A model generated the notes under the pieces. It had not been told where the DNA came from and ran no database searches. It saw nothing but the letters and a program-made list of their open reading frames with translations. A program made the position numbers and the translations under genes. Shown here piece by piece: positions 28,743 through 39,715 of a stretch of DNA of 64,000 nt (its first letter is position 1; each line of letters starts with the position of its first letter). The DNA is from Mycobacteriaceae bacterium (lineage in GTDB: Bacteria > Actinomycetota > Actinomycetes > Mycobacteriales > Mycobacteriaceae). The DNA is taken from assembly GCA_019245755.1 (NCBI GenBank), contig JAFARC010000016.1:1-64000 (forward strand). The letters are read 5' to 3'.

Positions 28743-29227
28743 GTCGCAACGCTGTCCCACTCTTCGTCGGCGACATCGGCGATGCAGTGGTAGGCGATCA
28801 CCGGCGTCCCAGGCTGCGCCACGCCGCCGAAAACGTTGAGGCAGGGACCGAGGGCACTCGTGACCTGGCCGTTGGTCTGGGGATTCCAACGCTCGTTGTT
28901 GGTGTTGGTCTGACAGGTCGAAAGGATCACCGGGGCGGCATCCGCTGCGTCGTTGATGCTCAGGCAATTCCCGGGGGAGGCCACGCTCTCGATCTGACCG
29001 GCGGAGTTGAAAACCCAGAGCTGGGATTTCGACCCATTGCACGGGTTGACCGTCGTCGCAGTGTTGTTCCCATTCGGGCCGTCGAGACACCAATTTCCCA
29101 ATCGGCTCTTCAACTGGACCGGGCCGGCGGCGCTCGCCAGACCGGCGGTTAGCAGCGCAACAGCAAACACTGCGCCGACTGCGACAACGGCCCGGCGCAC
29201 ACCGCCCGTCAACCGCGATTCATGCAT
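28721..29227 (-). CDS. Secreted ricin-type beta-trefoil lectin (sMTL-13/Rv1419-like)
   Basis: This 168-residue secreted protein has a signal peptide at about 1-34 (RRAVVAVGAVFAVALLTAG ... SAA), then one ricin B-type beta-trefoil domain. It shows GPVQLKSRLGNWCLDGPNG, the QxW-like motifs QLW, ERW and EEW, and paired cysteines. The start of the mature domain matches sMTL-13 (Rv1419) of M. tuberculosis, a secreted lectin recognised by the host. The ATG at 29227 has AGGAGG nearby. It lies between the nuo operon and a kinase gene, at a spot where a PPE gene sits in M. tuberculosis. Confidence 0.85.
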   Translation of the reverse strand: MHESRLTGGVRRAVVAVGAVFAVALLTAGLASAAGPVQLKSRLGNWCLDGPNGNNTATTVNPCNGSKSQLWVFNSAGQIESVASPGNCLSINDAADAAPVILSTCQTNTNNERWNPQTNGQVTSALGPCLNVFGGVAQPGTPVIAYHCIADVADEEWDSVATQQPPPF

Positions 29228-29379
29228 TTGGCTCCCTCCTCTCGTCCTGGTCCGCCGCACGCCCCGCAAGCGGCGCAGGCTCCACCGAGACCAATACCGG
29301 ACACGCGTAAAACACCTTGTTCCCGCGTTCAATCCCAGTATCGCGCGCCAGCGCCGACGCAGGTCAGATCGAGTAGCGA

Positions 29380-30978
29380 TCAGCGGATGAACTGCGCGGC
29401 CGCGTCGCACAGACTAAGCAGCGGCGCAGGGACGATGCCCAGCACGATGGTCGCCGCCGCGCAGATCGCGATGGCGGCCTTGCTCAGTGTGCCGGGGACC
29501 GCGATCGTGGGGGGATCGTCGGGCGGATCGGTGAAGAACATCAGTACGATCACCCGCACATAGAAGTAGGCGGCCACGCCGCTGGCCACAACGCCGACAA
29601 TCACTAGCGGCACGGCGCCACCCTGGGCCGCGGCACTGAAAACCGCAAACTTGCTGACGAATCCACTGGTGAGCGGAATTCCGGCGAAGGCCAGCAGAAA
29701 CAGCGAAAACATGGCGCCGACCAGCGGGCGGTCCCGGCCCAACCCGGCCCAGCGCGCCATGTTGGTGTCCTCTGCACCGTCGTGGTTGCGCACGAGGCTG
29801 ACCACCGCGAATGCGCCCAGGGTACTGAAGCCGTAGGCCACCAGGTAGAACATCGTCGATGACAATCCGGCGTGGTTCGCCGCGATCACGCCGGTGAGGA
29901 TGAAGCCGGTGTGCGCGACCGACGAATAGGCCAGCATGCGCTTCACGTCGGTCTGGGTGACCGCCGTGACGGTGCCCACCGCCATGGTGAGGATTGCGAT
30001 GGCCCACAGCACCGGACGCCAGTCGACGTTGAATCCGGGCATCGCGACGTAGAAGATGCGCAGCATCGCGCCGAATGCGGCGATCTTGGTGGCCGCGGCC
30101 ATGAAGCCGGTGATCGGTGTGGGCGCGCCCTGGTAGACGTCGGGGATCCAGGAGTGAAACGGCACCGCACCGACCTTGAACAACAGCCCTACCGACAGCA
30201 GCGCCACCCCGCTGAGCGCCATCGATTGGTCGCCGCCGTGCGCGGCGACGGCGCGGCCGAGCCCGGCCAGGCTCAGGGTGCCGGCGTAGCCGTAGAGCAG
30301 CGCGATACCGTACAGGAAGAACGCCGACGAGAATGCGCCGAGCAGAAAGTATTTCAGCGCCGCTTCCTGCGAGAGCAGCCGGCGCCGGCGGGCCAGCCCG
30401 CACAGCAGATACAGCGGCAGCGACAACACCTCGAGAGCGATGAACATCGTCAGCAGATCATCGGCGGCCGGGAACACCAGCATCCCGCCCAGAGCCAGCA
30501 GCGTCAGCGGAAACACCTCGGTCTGACTGACACCAAGCCGGCCGGCTTCCCGCTCGGCGGGGCTGTCCGGCACCGCCGCCGCCTGGGGGGTGAACGCGTC
30601 GAAACCAGAACCCGAGGCCGTAGCCAACGCGGAGTCCGCCGCGACACCGACCTCTGCCGGAACAATTCGGCGCTGGGCGATCAGCGCGATTCCGAGCAGG
30701 CCGACCACCAGCAGCGTGCCCTGTAGCAGCAGCGTCGGCCCGTCGACGGCGATCGACCCGGCGACGGCAGTCTTGCCCGGAGAGCGCAGATGACTGCCCA
30801 GGATCGCCACGGCCACCAGCGCCAATACCGTCGCGCCGATGCTGAGCACCAATTGCGCAAAGTAACGCATCCGGCGTGGCAGGAATGCCTCGATCAGCAC
30901 GCTGACCACGCCGGCGCCGAACACGATCAACATCGGCGACAGCTGAGCGTACTCGACGCTGGGGGTTGGCAGGCTCAT
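29380..30978 (-). CDS. nuoN: NADH-quinone oxidoreductase subunit N
   Basis: This 532-residue antiporter-like membrane subunit of complex I has about 14 transmembrane segments. Conserved blocks include ALEVLSLPLYLLCGLARRRRLSQEAALKYFLLGAFSS in outline (ALEVLSLPLY with the TM5 Glu; EAALKYFLLG with the TM7 Lys), AVPFHSWIPDVYQGAPTP, and QTDVKRMLAYSSVAHTGF. It helps pump protons. It is the last gene of the operon; its ATG overlaps the nuoM stop by 4 bp. An insert between TM3 and TM4 (about residues 105-145, Ala/Ser-rich) is typical of actinobacterial NuoN. Confidence 0.96.
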   Translation of the reverse strand: MSLPTPSVEYAQLSPMLIVFGAGVVSVLIEAFLPRRMRYFAQLVLSIGATVLALVAVAILGSHLRSPGKTAVAGSIAVDGPTLLLQGTLLVVGLLGIALIAQRRIVPAEVGVAADSALATASGSGFDAFTPQAAAVPDSPAEREAGRLGVSQTEVFPLTLLALGGMLVFPAADDLLTMFIALEVLSLPLYLLCGLARRRRLLSQEAALKYFLLGAFSSAFFLYGIALLYGYAGTLSLAGLGRAVAAHGGDQSMALSGVALLSVGLLFKVGAVPFHSWIPDVYQGAPTPITGFMAAATKIAAFGAMLRIFYVAMPGFNVDWRPVLWAIAILTMAVGTVTAVTQTDVKRMLAYSSVAHTGFILTGVIAANHAGLSSTMFYLVAYGFSTLGAFAVVSLVRNHDGAEDTNMARWAGLGRDRPLVGAMFSLFLLAFAGIPLTSGFVSKFAVFSAAAQGGAVPLVIVGVVASGVAAYFYVRVIVLMFFTDPPDDPPTIAVPGTLSKAAIAICAAATIVLGIVPAPLLSLCDAAAQFIR

Positions 30979-32522
30979 TTACTTTGTCCCTCGGCGACTT
31001 TCGACGGTATCGGGTCGTGCTGGCCGATGGTCGTGAGCGTGTGGCCGACCGCGGGATTGATGACATCCAGCGCTGGCTTGGGGTAGAACCCGAGCAGGAT
31101 CAGCAACGCGATCAGCGGTGCCACGACGACCAGTTCGCGGCCGACGAGGTCGCGGATGCGTTCGTTGCCGTTGCGCAGCGGACCGGTCATCATCCGCTGA
31201 TACAGCCACAGCACGTAGATCGCGGAGAGCACCAGCGCCGTCACCGCGAAGATCGCCGCCACCTGGTAGCGGGTGAATGTGCCGATCAGCACCAGAAATT
31301 CGCTGATGAACGGAGCCAGCCCGGGCAGTGACAGCGTGGCGAGCCCGGCGACCAGGAAGGTGCCCGCCAGCACGGGCGCGACCTTGTGCACGCCGCCGTA
31401 GGCGGCGATCGCGCGGGTGCCGCGCCGGGAGACAAGAAAACCGGCGATCAAAAACAGCGCCGCGGTGGAGATGCCGTGGTTGACCATGTACAGCGTCGAG
31501 CCGGTCTGGCCCTGGCTGGTCATCGCGAAGATCCCCAGGATGATGAAGCCGAAGTGCGAGATCGATGTGTAGGCGATCAGCCGCATCACGTCGGTCTGGC
31601 CGATAGCCACGATGGCGCCGTAGACGATCCCGATCACCGACAGCACGATGATCAACGGCCGGAAATAGGTTGCGGCGTCACCGAACAGCTGCAGGCAATA
31701 GCGCAGCATCCCGAACGTGCCGACCTTGTCGACGACGGCCATCATCAACACCGCGGTCGCCGGCGTGGATTCCACCGCGGCGTCGGGCAGCCAGCGGTGG
31801 AACGGCCACAGCGGCGCCTTGATCGCGAACGCGAACATGAAACCCAAAAACAGCGCTTTGAGCACCGCCGGTTGGACGTGAAGCCGGCCGCTCGACGCGG
31901 CAGACACGATTTCCCGGAAGTCGAAGGTGCCGGCACCGTGGCGCGCGGTGACGACGTACAGCCCGACGACGGCCGCCAGCATGATCAGCCCGCCGAACAG
32001 GTTGTACAGCAGGAACTTCACCGCCGCCTTGGGAGCCGCGGCGGTGGCGCCGAACCCGCCGATGAGGAAGTACATCGGGATGAGCATGGCTTCGAAGAAC
32101 ACGTAGAACAGCAGCACGTCGAGTGAGATCAGTGAGATCAGCACCATGGACTCGACGGTCAACGTGAGCGCCAGGTAGGTGTGGGTGGCGCGGGGGCGCT
32201 CACCGCCGTCGTGCCACCCGGCGATGATCAGCAGCGGTACCAGCACCGTGGTCAACAGGACCAGCACGAGCGCGATGCCGTCTATGCCCAGGGTGTAGCC
32301 GGTGCCGAATGCCGGTATCCACTGGTGTGATTCGACGAACTGATACTGCGCGCCGCCGCTGCGGAAACGCGCGGCCAACACCGCCGACACGGCCAGTGTC
32401 GCGATCCCCACCAGCAGGCCGAGGTAGCGCGCAAGCCGTCGGGTACTCGGCGGCAGCAGCATGATCAACACGGCCCCGGCCAGCGGTACCAGCCACAAGA
32501 TCGACAACCAGGGGATTACCAC
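30975..32522 (-). CDS. nuoM: NADH-quinone oxidoreductase subunit M
   Basis: This 515-residue antiporter-like subunit starts at a GTG that overlaps the nuoL TAA by 7 bp. The frame is open far upstream, but that part is antisense to nuoL coding and is not used. Core motifs are [66 protein letters not shown] and [19 protein letters not shown]. It contains the TM5 Glu and TM7/TM8 Lys of proton-pumping subunits. It works in the membrane arm next to NuoL and NuoN. Confidence 0.95.
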   Translation of the reverse strand: MVIPWLSILWLVPLAGAVLIMLLPPSTRRLARYLGLLVGIATLAVSAVLAARFRSGGAQYQFVESHQWIPAFGTGYTLGIDGIALVLVLLTTVLVPLLIIAGWHDGGERPRATHTYLALTLTVESMVLISLISLDVLLFYVFFEAMLIPMYFLIGGFGATAAAPKAAVKFLLYNLFGGLIMLAAVVGLYVVTARHGAGTFDFREIVSAASSGRLHVQPAVLKALFLGFMFAFAIKAPLWPFHRWLPDAAVESTPATAVLMMAVVDKVGTFGMLRYCLQLFGDAATYFRPLIIVLSVIGIVYGAIVAIGQTDVMRLIAYTSISHFGFIILGIFAMTSQGQTGSTLYMVNHGISTAALFLIAGFLVSRRGTRAIAAYGGVHKVAPVLAGTFLVAGLATLSLPGLAPFISEFLVLIGTFTRYQVAAIFAVTALVLSAIYVLWLYQRMMTGPLRNGNERIRDLVGRELVVVAPLIALLILLGFYPKPALDVINPAVGHTLTTIGQHDPIPSKVAEGQSK

Positions 32523-34399
32523 AGCCTCACCGCCAGGATTACCGCGACCACCAGGGCCGCGCCGGCCAGCATGGATAACGCATAGGAGCGGGCGAACCCG
32601 GTCTGCACCCGGCGCAGCCCCTGCGACAGGCGGCCGATCGCCGCGGCCAACGCGGTGACCGAGCCGTCTACGCCCTTGTCGTCGACGACCACCAGCCCAC
32701 GAGTCAGCCCCGCGCCCGGGCGCATGAACAGTCCTTCGTTGATCGCGTCGCCGTACAGGTCCCGGCGCGCGGCCACGGTCAGCGCGCTGACATCGGCCGG
32801 CGGCTGGTCGGGGACCGGCCGCGTGGCGTACATCCGGTAGGCCACCGCGATACCGACCAACACCACCGACAGCGTGATGATGGTGGAAACCCACACCGGC
32901 GTTGGATGAGCGGCTTCGTGCGCGCCGACGACCGGCTGCAGCCAGTGCGGCAACACCCCGCCCACCGCCAGCAGCCCACCGGAGAACACCGAGCCCAGGG
33001 CCAGCAGGATCATCGGCCACGTCATCACCGCCGGTGCCTCATGCGGGTGCGCGTCGTCGGCCCAGCGTCGTTGACCGAAGAACGTCATCAGCATCACCCG
33101 GGTCATGTAGAACGCCGTGATGCCGGCGCCCAGCAGCGCGGCGCCGCCCAGGATCGGGCCCTTGACACCGCCCGCTCCCAAAGCGGTTTCGATGATCGCG
33201 TCCTTGGAGAAGAACCCGGCCAGCGGCGGCACCCCGATGATCGCCAGATAACCCAACCCGAAGGTGGCGAAGGTGATCGGCAGCACGGCCCGCAGGCCGC
33301 CGAAGCGGCGCATGTTCACCTCGTCGCCCATCGCGTGCATCACCGAACCCGCGCCCAAAAACAGTCCGGCCTTGAAGAACCCGTGGGTGAGCAGGTGCAG
33401 GATCGCGAACGCGTAGCCGGGCGGCCCGAGCCCGGCGGCCAGCACCATGTAGCCGATCTGGCTCATCGTCGAGGCAGCCAGCGCCTTTTTGATGTCGTCC
33501 TTGGCGCAGCCGACGATGGCCCCGAACAGCAGCGTGACCGCACCGACCACGACCACGCCGATCTGGGCGGTGGGCGCCAGCGTGAAGATTGGGTTGGAGC
33601 GCACGATCAGGTACACCCCGGCGGTCACCATCGTGGCGGCGTGGATCAGCGCCGATACCGGGGTGGGGCCTTCCATCGCATCGCCGAGCCAGGACTGCAG
33701 CGGCACCTGGGCGGATTTGCCGCATGCGCCCAACAACAGCAGCAACCCGATGGCGGTCAGCACGCCGTGGCCGGCCGCCGGGGTGGCGGCGAACACGCCG
33801 GAAAACGAGATGGTGCCGAAGTTGGCGAACATCACGAACATCGCCACGGCCAGCCCGGTGTCGCCGACGCGGTTGACCACGAAGGCCTTTTTCGCAGCGG
33901 TGGCTGCCGAGGGCTTGTAGGACCAGAAACCGATCAGCAGATACGACGCCAGGCCCACGCCCTCCCAGCCGAAGTACAGCCCCAGGTAGTTGTCGGCGAG
34001 CACCAGCAGCAGCATCGCGGCAATGAACAGGTTCAGGTAGCCGAAAAACCGACGCCGGTCCGGGTCGGCGGCCATGTAGCCGATCGAGTAGATGTGGATC
34101 AGCGCGCCCACCCCGGTGATCAGCAGCACGAAACACATCGACAACGGGTCCGCCAGCAGCCCGAAGTTCACCTGCAGCCCGCCGGCATGAACCCAGGCGA
34201 AACCCGCCACATGCAGGGCCCGATCAGCCGCGGGCCGGGCGGCCTGGTCGGCCAGCAGCACCAGTCCGACCGCGAACGCGGCCACCACCGTGGCGCAGCC
34301 CAGCAGATGCCCCCAGCGGTCGCTGCGCCGCCCGGTCAACAGCAGCACCGCCGCCCCCGCCGATGGCAGCCCCAACAGCAGCCACACCAGTTGGGCCAT
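32516..34399 (-). CDS. nuoL: NADH-quinone oxidoreductase subunit L
   Basis: This 627-residue distal antiporter-like subunit has a long lateral helix at the C-terminus (about 530-600). Motifs include [101 protein letters not shown] and [18 protein letters not shown]. The ATG lies 2 bp after nuoK. It is the outermost proton-pumping module of complex I. Confidence 0.96.
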   Translation of the reverse strand: MAQLVWLLLGLPSAGAAVLLLTGRRSDRWGHLLGCATVVAAFAVGLVLLADQAARPAADRALHVAGFAWVHAGGLQVNFGLLADPLSMCFVLLITGVGALIHIYSIGYMAADPDRRRFFGYLNLFIAAMLLLVLADNYLGLYFGWEGVGLASYLLIGFWSYKPSAATAAKKAFVVNRVGDTGLAVAMFVMFANFGTISFSGVFAATPAAGHGVLTAIGLLLLLGACGKSAQVPLQSWLGDAMEGPTPVSALIHAATMVTAGVYLIVRSNPIFTLAPTAQIGVVVVGAVTLLFGAIVGCAKDDIKKALAASTMSQIGYMVLAAGLGPPGYAFAILHLLTHGFFKAGLFLGAGSVMHAMGDEVNMRRFGGLRAVLPITFATFGLGYLAIIGVPPLAGFFSKDAIIETALGAGGVKGPILGGAALLGAGITAFYMTRVMLMTFFGQRRWADDAHPHEAPAVMTWPMILLALGSVFSGGLLAVGGVLPHWLQPVVGAHEAAHPTPVWVSTIITLSVVLVGIAVAYRMYATRPVPDQPPADVSALTVAARRDLYGDAINEGLFMRPGAGLTRGLVVVDDKGVDGSVTALAAAIGRLSQGLRRVQTGFARSYALSMLAGAALVVAVILAVRLW

Positions 34400-34401
34400 T
34401 G

Positions 34402-34701
34402 TCAGCCTTTCAGCAGGTGCGCGTCGTCGACGTTGGCCGAGCGTCGGGCCCGAAAGATCGTCATGATGATCGCCAGCCCGATCACCACCTCACAGGCCGC
34501 CACCACCATCACAAAAAACGCCACCATCTGCCCGTCGAGGCGCCCGTACAGCCGCGCGAAGGTGACAAACGCCAAATTCGCGGCATTGAGCATCAGCTCC
34601 ACGCACATGAACATCACGATCGCGTTGCGCCGCAGTAGCACCCCCGCCGCGCCGATGGTGAACAACAGCGCCGACAAGTACAGGTAATTCGCCGGGTTCA
34701 T
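34402..34701 (-). CDS. nuoK: NADH-quinone oxidoreductase subunit K
   Basis: The 99-residue subunit has three transmembrane segments. The conserved membrane Glu residues lie in [13 protein letters not shown] and [13 protein letters not shown]. It joins the quinone module to the antiporter subunits of complex I. The ATG overlaps the nuoJ TGA by 4 bp. Its length equals that of M. tuberculosis NuoK. Confidence 0.96.
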   Translation of the reverse strand: MNPANYLYLSALLFTIGAAGVLLRRNAIVMFMCVELMLNAANLAFVTFARLYGRLDGQMVAFFVMVVAACEVVIGLAIIMTIFRARRSANVDDAHLLKG

Positions 34702-35528
34702 CGTGACCTTTCGCCATCTTTTGTTCCTCCCGCCCGCGGCTCATCGCCGTCTTTTGCTCTTCGCGCCCGCGGCTCATCGCCGTTGCCGGTGACCCCGACC
34801 TCACGGCGCACCAGGATCTTGGAGACCGACGCCTCGGCGGGGTTGCCGTCGGGCAGTAGCGCGGGCATGTCCACGGCGTTGTAGCGGGCGTACACCCCGG
34901 GGCCGGGCAGCGGAGTGGGCCGCCCGCCGGGTCCGAACCGCTGCTGGGCGAGCTCCTTCTGGGTCTTGCGCCGGTCGAAGCGCTCGCGGTGGGCCAGCAC
35001 CATGGCCCCGATCGCGGCCGTGATCAACAGGGCGCTGGTGAGCTCGAACGCCCACAGGTAGCGGGTGAAGATCAACCGGGCCAGCCCCTGCACGTTGCCG
35101 CCCTCGGCGGCGTTGGCCCCGGTGAGGCCGGCGAACCCGGTGCTCGACACGGTGCCGATGCCGGCGATCAACAACACCCCGAAGCCGACCCCGGCCACGA
35201 TGGCCGCCACCCGCTGGCCGCGCAGGGTTTCGATCAACGATTCCGAGGAGTCCACGCCGATGAGCATCAGCACGAACAAGAACAGCATCATCACGGCGCC
35301 GGTGTAGACCACGACCTGCACCACCCCCAGGAACACGGCGTCTTGGGCGACGTAGAACACCGCCAGCGCGATCATCGTCGTGGCCAGCGCGATCGCCGAG
35401 TACACCGCCTTGGGTGCCAGCACCATCGCCAGCGCACCGATCACCGCCACCGGGCCCAGCACCCAGAACAACACCGCCTCACCGGTCGAGGTGCGCGTGA
35501 TCACCTCCGCGGCGAGCACAGTGGTCAT
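34698..35528 (-). CDS. nuoJ: NADH-quinone oxidoreductase subunit J
   Basis: The 276-residue subunit has five transmembrane segments in the first 175 residues ([45 protein letters not shown] in essence, written with breaks in the family). A cytoplasmic C-terminal tail of about 95 residues follows, as in other mycobacteria. The last 28 residues consist of an imperfect 11-residue duplication ([11 protein letters not shown] then [11 protein letters not shown]), encoded by a 33-bp tandem repeat, so its length may vary between strains. Start and stop overlap those of nuoI and nuoK by 4 bp. Confidence 0.95.
   Translation of the reverse strand: MTTVLAAEVITRTSTGEAVLFWVLGPVAVIGALAMVLAPKAVYSAIALATTMIALAVFYVAQDAVFLGVVQVVVYTGAVMMLFLFVLMLIGVDSSESLIETLRGQRVAAIVAGVGFGVLLIAGIGTVSSTGFAGLTGANAAEGGNVQGLARLIFTRYLWAFELTSALLITAAIGAMVLAHRERFDRRKTQKELAQQRFGPGGRPTPLPGPGVYARYNAVDMPALLPDGNPAEASVSKILVRREVGVTGNGDEPRARRAKDGDEPRAGGTKDGERSR
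34711..34776. repeat. 33-bp tandem repeat in the 3' end of nuoJ
   Basis: Two imperfect in-frame copies (34711-34743 and 34744-34776), each ending in CCCGCGGCTCA, encode the duplicated 11-residue motif of the NuoJ tail. A third partial start (TCGCCGTTGCC) follows. Being a multiple of three, gains or losses of a copy would keep the frame. Confidence 0.75.
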
Positions 35529-36118
35529 CGCCGGTCCCCGACCGACGCGGCGGCCTCCCCACCGGACTCCACCGCCGCGGCCTCCCCACCGGACTCCGCC
35601 GACGCCGCGGCCCCGGGACCGATGTTCCCCAGGTAGTAGTCCTCATCGCTGGCCCCCGGCGCCATTGGATGCGGCGGAGCGGTCATCCCGGGCTGCAACG
35701 GCGCCAAGAGCTTGTCCTTGCCATAGATCAGATCAGCGCGGTTGTCGTCGGCCATCTCGTAGTCGTTGGTCATGGTCAGCGCGCGTGTCGGGCAGGCCTC
35801 GATGCACAACCCGCAGCCGATGCAGCGCAGGTAGTTGATCTGGTACACCTTCCCGTAGCGCTCACCCGGCGAATACCGTTCGGACTCGGTGTTGTCGGCG
35901 CCTTCGACGTAGATCGCATCAGCCGGGCATGCCCATGCGCACAATTCACAGCCGATGCACTTCTCCAGCCCGTCGGGATACCGGTTGAGCTGATGACGCC
36001 CGTGATAACGCGGCGCCACGGGGCCGGGCTTCTCCGGATACTGCTCCGTCACCGGCTTTTTGAACATCGTCAACAACGTCACGCCGAAACCGGCGATGGA
36101 TTCGAGCAGCTTAGGCAT
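35525..36118 (-). CDS. nuoI: NADH-quinone oxidoreductase subunit I
   Basis: This 197-residue ferredoxin-like subunit has two 4Fe-4S sites: [12 protein letters not shown] near residues 52-63 and [12 protein letters not shown] near 97-108 (clusters N6a and N6b). The start at 36118 ([12 protein letters not shown]) lies inside the last codons of nuoH (8-bp overlap). The C-terminal tail after residue 150 is acidic and Ala/Gly-rich. It carries a 9-residue duplication ESGGEAAA(V/S) from a 27-bp tandem repeat at about 35550-35597. It relays electrons to NuoB in the peripheral arm. Confidence 0.96.
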   Translation of the reverse strand: MPKLLESIAGFGVTLLTMFKKPVTEQYPEKPGPVAPRYHGRHQLNRYPDGLEKCIGCELCAWACPADAIYVEGADNTESERYSPGERYGKVYQINYLRCIGCGLCIEACPTRALTMTNDYEMADDNRADLIYGKDKLLAPLQPGMTAPPHPMAPGASDEDYYLGNIGPGAAASAESGGEAAAVESGGEAAASVGDRR

Positions 36119-37325
36119 GTGTCGACTCCTGGTCAGGGAGTGGGGGCACCGGGAAGTCGGTGTAGCGCGAGGTCGCCCGCTGCGGCTCAGAAACACGGAC
36201 ATACCTCTGCCGCACCAGGTTCCGGAAGAACACCAGCAGTGCGATCCCCGCGGCGGTGCTGGCGGCGATCAATGCCACCGCCCACGAGTGGTATCCCGCT
36301 GCCCGCAGGGTGCGAACGGTGGCGACGATCATCACCCAGAGCAGGGAGATGGGGATGAGGATTTTCCAGCCCAGCGCCATGAACTGGTCGTAGCGCAGCC
36401 GCGGCAGTGATGCGCGAAGCCAGATGAACACGAACAAAAATCCCCAGACTTTGGCGGTGAACCAGATCAGCGGCCACCAGCCGGTGTTGGCACCGCCAAT
36501 CATGTTGAACGGCCACGGGGCGTGCCAGCCACCGAGGAACAACGTGGTGGCCAGAGCCGAGACGGTGGTCATGTTGACGTACTCGGCGAGCATGAACATG
36601 GCGAATTTCAGCGAGGAGTATTCGGTGTGGAACCCGCCGACCAGTTCACCTTCGGCCTCGGGCAGGTCGAAGGGGGCGCGGTTGGTCTCGCCGACCATCG
36701 AGGTCAGGTAGATCAGAAACGACGGTGCCAGCACGAACACGTACCACATGCGGTCTTGGGCGGCCACGATGCCCGAGGTGGACATCGTGCCCGCGTACAA
36801 GAAGACCGCCGCGAACGACAGCGCCATCGCGATCTCATAGGAGATCACCTGCGCAGACGAGCGCAGGCCGCCCAGCAGCGGGTACGTGGATCCCGACGCC
36901 CAACCGGCCAGCACGATGCCGTACACCCCGACCGAGGTGACGGCCAGCACGTACAGCACCGCCACGGGTAGGTCGGTGAGTTGCAGTGGCGTGTGGTGGC
37001 CGAAGATCGACACCACCGGGCCGAACGGGATGACAGCAAACGCCATGAACGCCGGGATCACCGAGATGATCGGCGCCAGCAGATAGACGGGTCTGTCGAC
37101 GCCGGCGGGGATGATGCCTTCTTTGAGTCCCAGTTTCAGCCCGTCGGCCAGGCTCTGCAGTAACCCGTGCGGGCCCACCCGGTTGGGTCCGAAGCGCATC
37201 TGCATGCGGCCCAGAATCTTTCGCTCGATCAGGATGGCGGCCAGCACGGTCAGCAGCAGGAACACAAAGATCGCCACCGCCTTGATCAACACCAGCCACC
37301 ACGGGTCGTGCCCGAAAACGCTCAC
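36111..37325 (-). CDS. nuoH: NADH-quinone oxidoreductase subunit H
   Basis: This 404-residue membrane subunit forms the quinone tunnel. The first loop has [20 protein letters not shown], and the matrix-side loop has [21 protein letters not shown] with the acidic residues of the E-channel. Eight transmembrane segments are seen, plus a mycobacterial C-terminal tail of about 45 residues rich in Arg and Pro. The start is GTG, overlapping the nuoG stop by 4 bp. Confidence 0.96.
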   Translation of the reverse strand: MSVFGHDPWWLVLIKAVAIFVFLLLTVLAAILIERKILGRMQMRFGPNRVGPHGLLQSLADGLKLGLKEGIIPAGVDRPVYLLAPIISVIPAFMAFAVIPFGPVVSIFGHHTPLQLTDLPVAVLYVLAVTSVGVYGIVLAGWASGSTYPLLGGLRSSAQVISYEIAMALSFAAVFLYAGTMSTSGIVAAQDRMWYVFVLAPSFLIYLTSMVGETNRAPFDLPEAEGELVGGFHTEYSSLKFAMFMLAEYVNMTTVSALATTLFLGGWHAPWPFNMIGGANTGWWPLIWFTAKVWGFLFVFIWLRASLPRLRYDQFMALGWKILIPISLLWVMIVATVRTLRAAGYHSWAVALIAASTAAGIALLVFFRNLVRQRYVRVSEPQRATSRYTDFPVPPLPDQESTHA

Positions 37326-39715
37326 CGCGCCACCTCGATCGACACCACCGCGCCCGCGTGCACCCGCAACTGCTGGTGCACCGCCGAGCCCGTTGAATTC
37401 AACGGCAGCCAGACCACCCGCTCCGCCATCTCGGTGATCGCCAGCGGCGCCGTGATCGACCCGTAGCCGGTGCTCACCCTGAGCGCATCACCGTCGACGG
37501 CACCGATTTCGCCGGCGGTCGCCGGCGACAACCGCGCAACCGGCCGCCGCGCGGTCCCGGCCAGGTACGGCTCGCCGTCCTGCAGCCGTCCGGCATCGAG
37601 TAACGTCCGCCAGCTCGCCAGAATCGCCTCACCCTCGGCAAGCTCCGGGGCGGGCGCCGGTGAAACACTCGGCGCCAACGTGCGCGCGCCGTGCCACAAC
37701 CCCAGCCGCAATAGCTCCTCACGGGCTGCCGCCACGTCGGGCAGGCCGAATTCCACGCCCATTTCGTCGGCGATCATGTGCAGCACCCGCAGATCTGGTA
37801 ACGCTCCCGTCCCACGCAGAGCGGGCTCGAACGCACGAGAGCGGCCTTCCCAGTTCAGGAATGTGCCGGCCTTCTCGACCGCCGGCGCGACAGGGAACAC
37901 CACATCGGCGCGGTCGCTGACAGCACTGCGCCGCAACTCCAGGCTGACGACGAACGGCGCGGAATCGAGCGCCGCCGCCGCTGCCGCGGGGTCCGGCAGG
38001 TCGGCGAGTTCCACTCCGCCGACGACGAGCGCGCCGAAACTCTCCGCGTCAGCGAGGATCCCGACGGCGTCGCGACCCGGTTCGGTCGGCAGGGCGGCCA
38101 TGTTCCAAGCCGAGCAGACCTGTGCCCGTGCCTGCGGATCGGCGACCGGCCGTCCGCCGGGAAGCAGCGAAAACAGCGCACCTGCCTCCAGCGCGCCGCG
38201 TTCACCGGCGCGCCGTGGCACCCAGGCCAGACGTGCCGCTGTGTGATCGGCCAGCCGGAAAGCCGCCGACAGCCCCCCGGGGCTGGATGCAAGTCTTTCG
38301 CCGACCATGATCACCGCGCCCGCGGTGCTCAGAATTTCGCCGAACTCGCCCGTTCGCAGTTCGTCGAGCAGCGCAGCCTCAGCCCCCGGTGCGGCCTGCA
38401 GCAAGGTGCCGGACATCTTGGCCAGGCCGCGGCTGGCGAACGGCGCGATCGCGTAGACGCTGACCCGGTTCTTGCGGGCGGCCTTGCGCAGCCGCAAAAA
38501 CAGGATGGGTGATTCCTCTTCGGGTTCCAACCCGGCCAGCAGCACGACCGGCGCCGCCTCCAGGTCCGCATAGCTGACCGTCAGCAGCCGCCCGGCGATC
38601 GCCGCGGCCAGAAAGTCGGCCTCCTCCGCCGAGTGCGCCCTGGCGCGGAAGTCGATATCGTTGCTGCCCAATGCCATCCGGGCGAACTTGGTGTAGGCGT
38701 AGGCGTCCTCCACCGTGGCACGCCCGCCGACCAGAATCCCGGCGTTGCCGTAGGCGGCCGACAGGCCCTTGGCTGCCACGGTCAACGCTTCTGACCAGGA
38801 TGCCGGGGTGAGCACACCGCCCTCGCCGCGCACCAGCGGTGTGGTGATCCGGTCGGGCTGGGTGGCGTAGGTGAACGCCCAGCGGCCCTTGTCGCAGTTC
38901 CATTCCTCGTTGACCTCGGGGTCGTCGCCGGCCAGTCGGCGCAGCACCACACCGCGGCGGTGATCGGTGCGCTGCGCACACCCCGATGCGCAGTGCTCGC
39001 ACACACTGGGGCTGGACACCAGGTCGAACGGACGGGCCCTGAACCGGTACGCGGTGCCGGTCAGCGCCCCGACCGGGCAGATCTGGACCGTGTTACCCGA
39101 AAAGTACGACTCGAACGGCTCCTTGGTGTAGATGCCGACCTGCTGCAGCGCACCGCGCTCGAGCAACTCGATGAACGGATCCCCGGCGATCTGGTTGGCG
39201 AATCGGGTGCAGCGCGCGCACAACACGCACCGCTCACGGTCCAGCAGCACCTGTGAGCTGATGTTGATCGGCTTGGGGAAGGTGCGCTTGACATCCTCGA
39301 ACCGCGAATCCGGGCGTCCGTTGGACATGGCCTGGTTCTGCAGCGGGCACTCGCCGCCCTTGTCGCACACCGGGCAGTCCAGCGGATGATTGATCAGCAG
39401 CAACTCCATCACCCCGCGCTGGGCCTTGTCGGCGGCCGCGGAGGTGAACTGGGTGCGTACCACCATGCCGTCGGTGGCCACGGTCGTGCACGAGGCCATC
39501 GGCTTGCGCTGGCCTTCCACCTCGACCAGACACTGCCGGCACGCCCCGACCGGATCCAACAGGGGGTGGTCGCAAAACCGCGGGATCTGGATACCGATCA
39601 GCTCCGCGGCCCGGATCACCAACGTTCCCTTGGGCACCGACAGCTCGACGTCGTCGATCGTCAGCGTCACCATCTCCGTGGAGGCGACACCGGTGCCCTG
39701 CGCCGCCAACGTCAT
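37322..39715 (-). CDS. nuoG: NADH-quinone oxidoreductase subunit G
   Basis: This 797-residue iron-sulfur subunit starts at 39715 (MTLAAQGTG), overlapping the nuoF stop by 4 bp. The N-terminal 2Fe-2S domain has [15 protein letters not shown]; then come [23 protein letters not shown] with CPVGAL, and the molybdopterin-type domain with CEHCASGC and ...[11 protein letters not shown]. The C-terminal half lacks a molybdenum centre, as usual for NuoG. It carries electrons from NuoF/E to NuoI. Confidence 0.96.
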   Translation of the reverse strand: MTLAAQGTGVASTEMVTLTIDDVELSVPKGTLVIRAAELIGIQIPRFCDHPLLDPVGACRQCLVEVEGQRKPMASCTTVATDGMVVRTQFTSAAADKAQRGVMELLLINHPLDCPVCDKGGECPLQNQAMSNGRPDSRFEDVKRTFPKPINISSQVLLDRERCVLCARCTRFANQIAGDPFIELLERGALQQVGIYTKEPFESYFSGNTVQICPVGALTGTAYRFRARPFDLVSSPSVCEHCASGCAQRTDHRRGVVLRRLAGDDPEVNEEWNCDKGRWAFTYATQPDRITTPLVRGEGGVLTPASWSEALTVAAKGLSAAYGNAGILVGGRATVEDAYAYTKFARMALGSNDIDFRARAHSAEEADFLAAAIAGRLLTVSYADLEAAPVVLLAGLEPEEESPILFLRLRKAARKNRVSVYAIAPFASRGLAKMSGTLLQAAPGAEAALLDELRTGEFGEILSTAGAVIMVGERLASSPGGLSAAFRLADHTAARLAWVPRRAGERGALEAGALFSLLPGGRPVADPQARAQVCSAWNMAALPTEPGRDAVGILADAESFGALVVGGVELADLPDPAAAAAALDSAPFVVSLELRRSAVSDRADVVFPVAPAVEKAGTFLNWEGRSRAFEPALRGTGALPDLRVLHMIADEMGVEFGLPDVAAAREELLRLGLWHGARTLAPSVSPAPAPELAEGEAILASWRTLLDAGRLQDGEPYLAGTARRPVARLSPATAGEIGAVDGDALRVSTGYGSITAPLAITEMAERVVWLPLNSTGSAVHQQLRVHAGAVVSIEVAR

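Noticed and set aside
32906-34687. 593-codon rightward frame opposite nuoL and nuoK
   Set aside because: Low-complexity Gln/Arg/His translation produced by antisense high-GC codons of nuoL.
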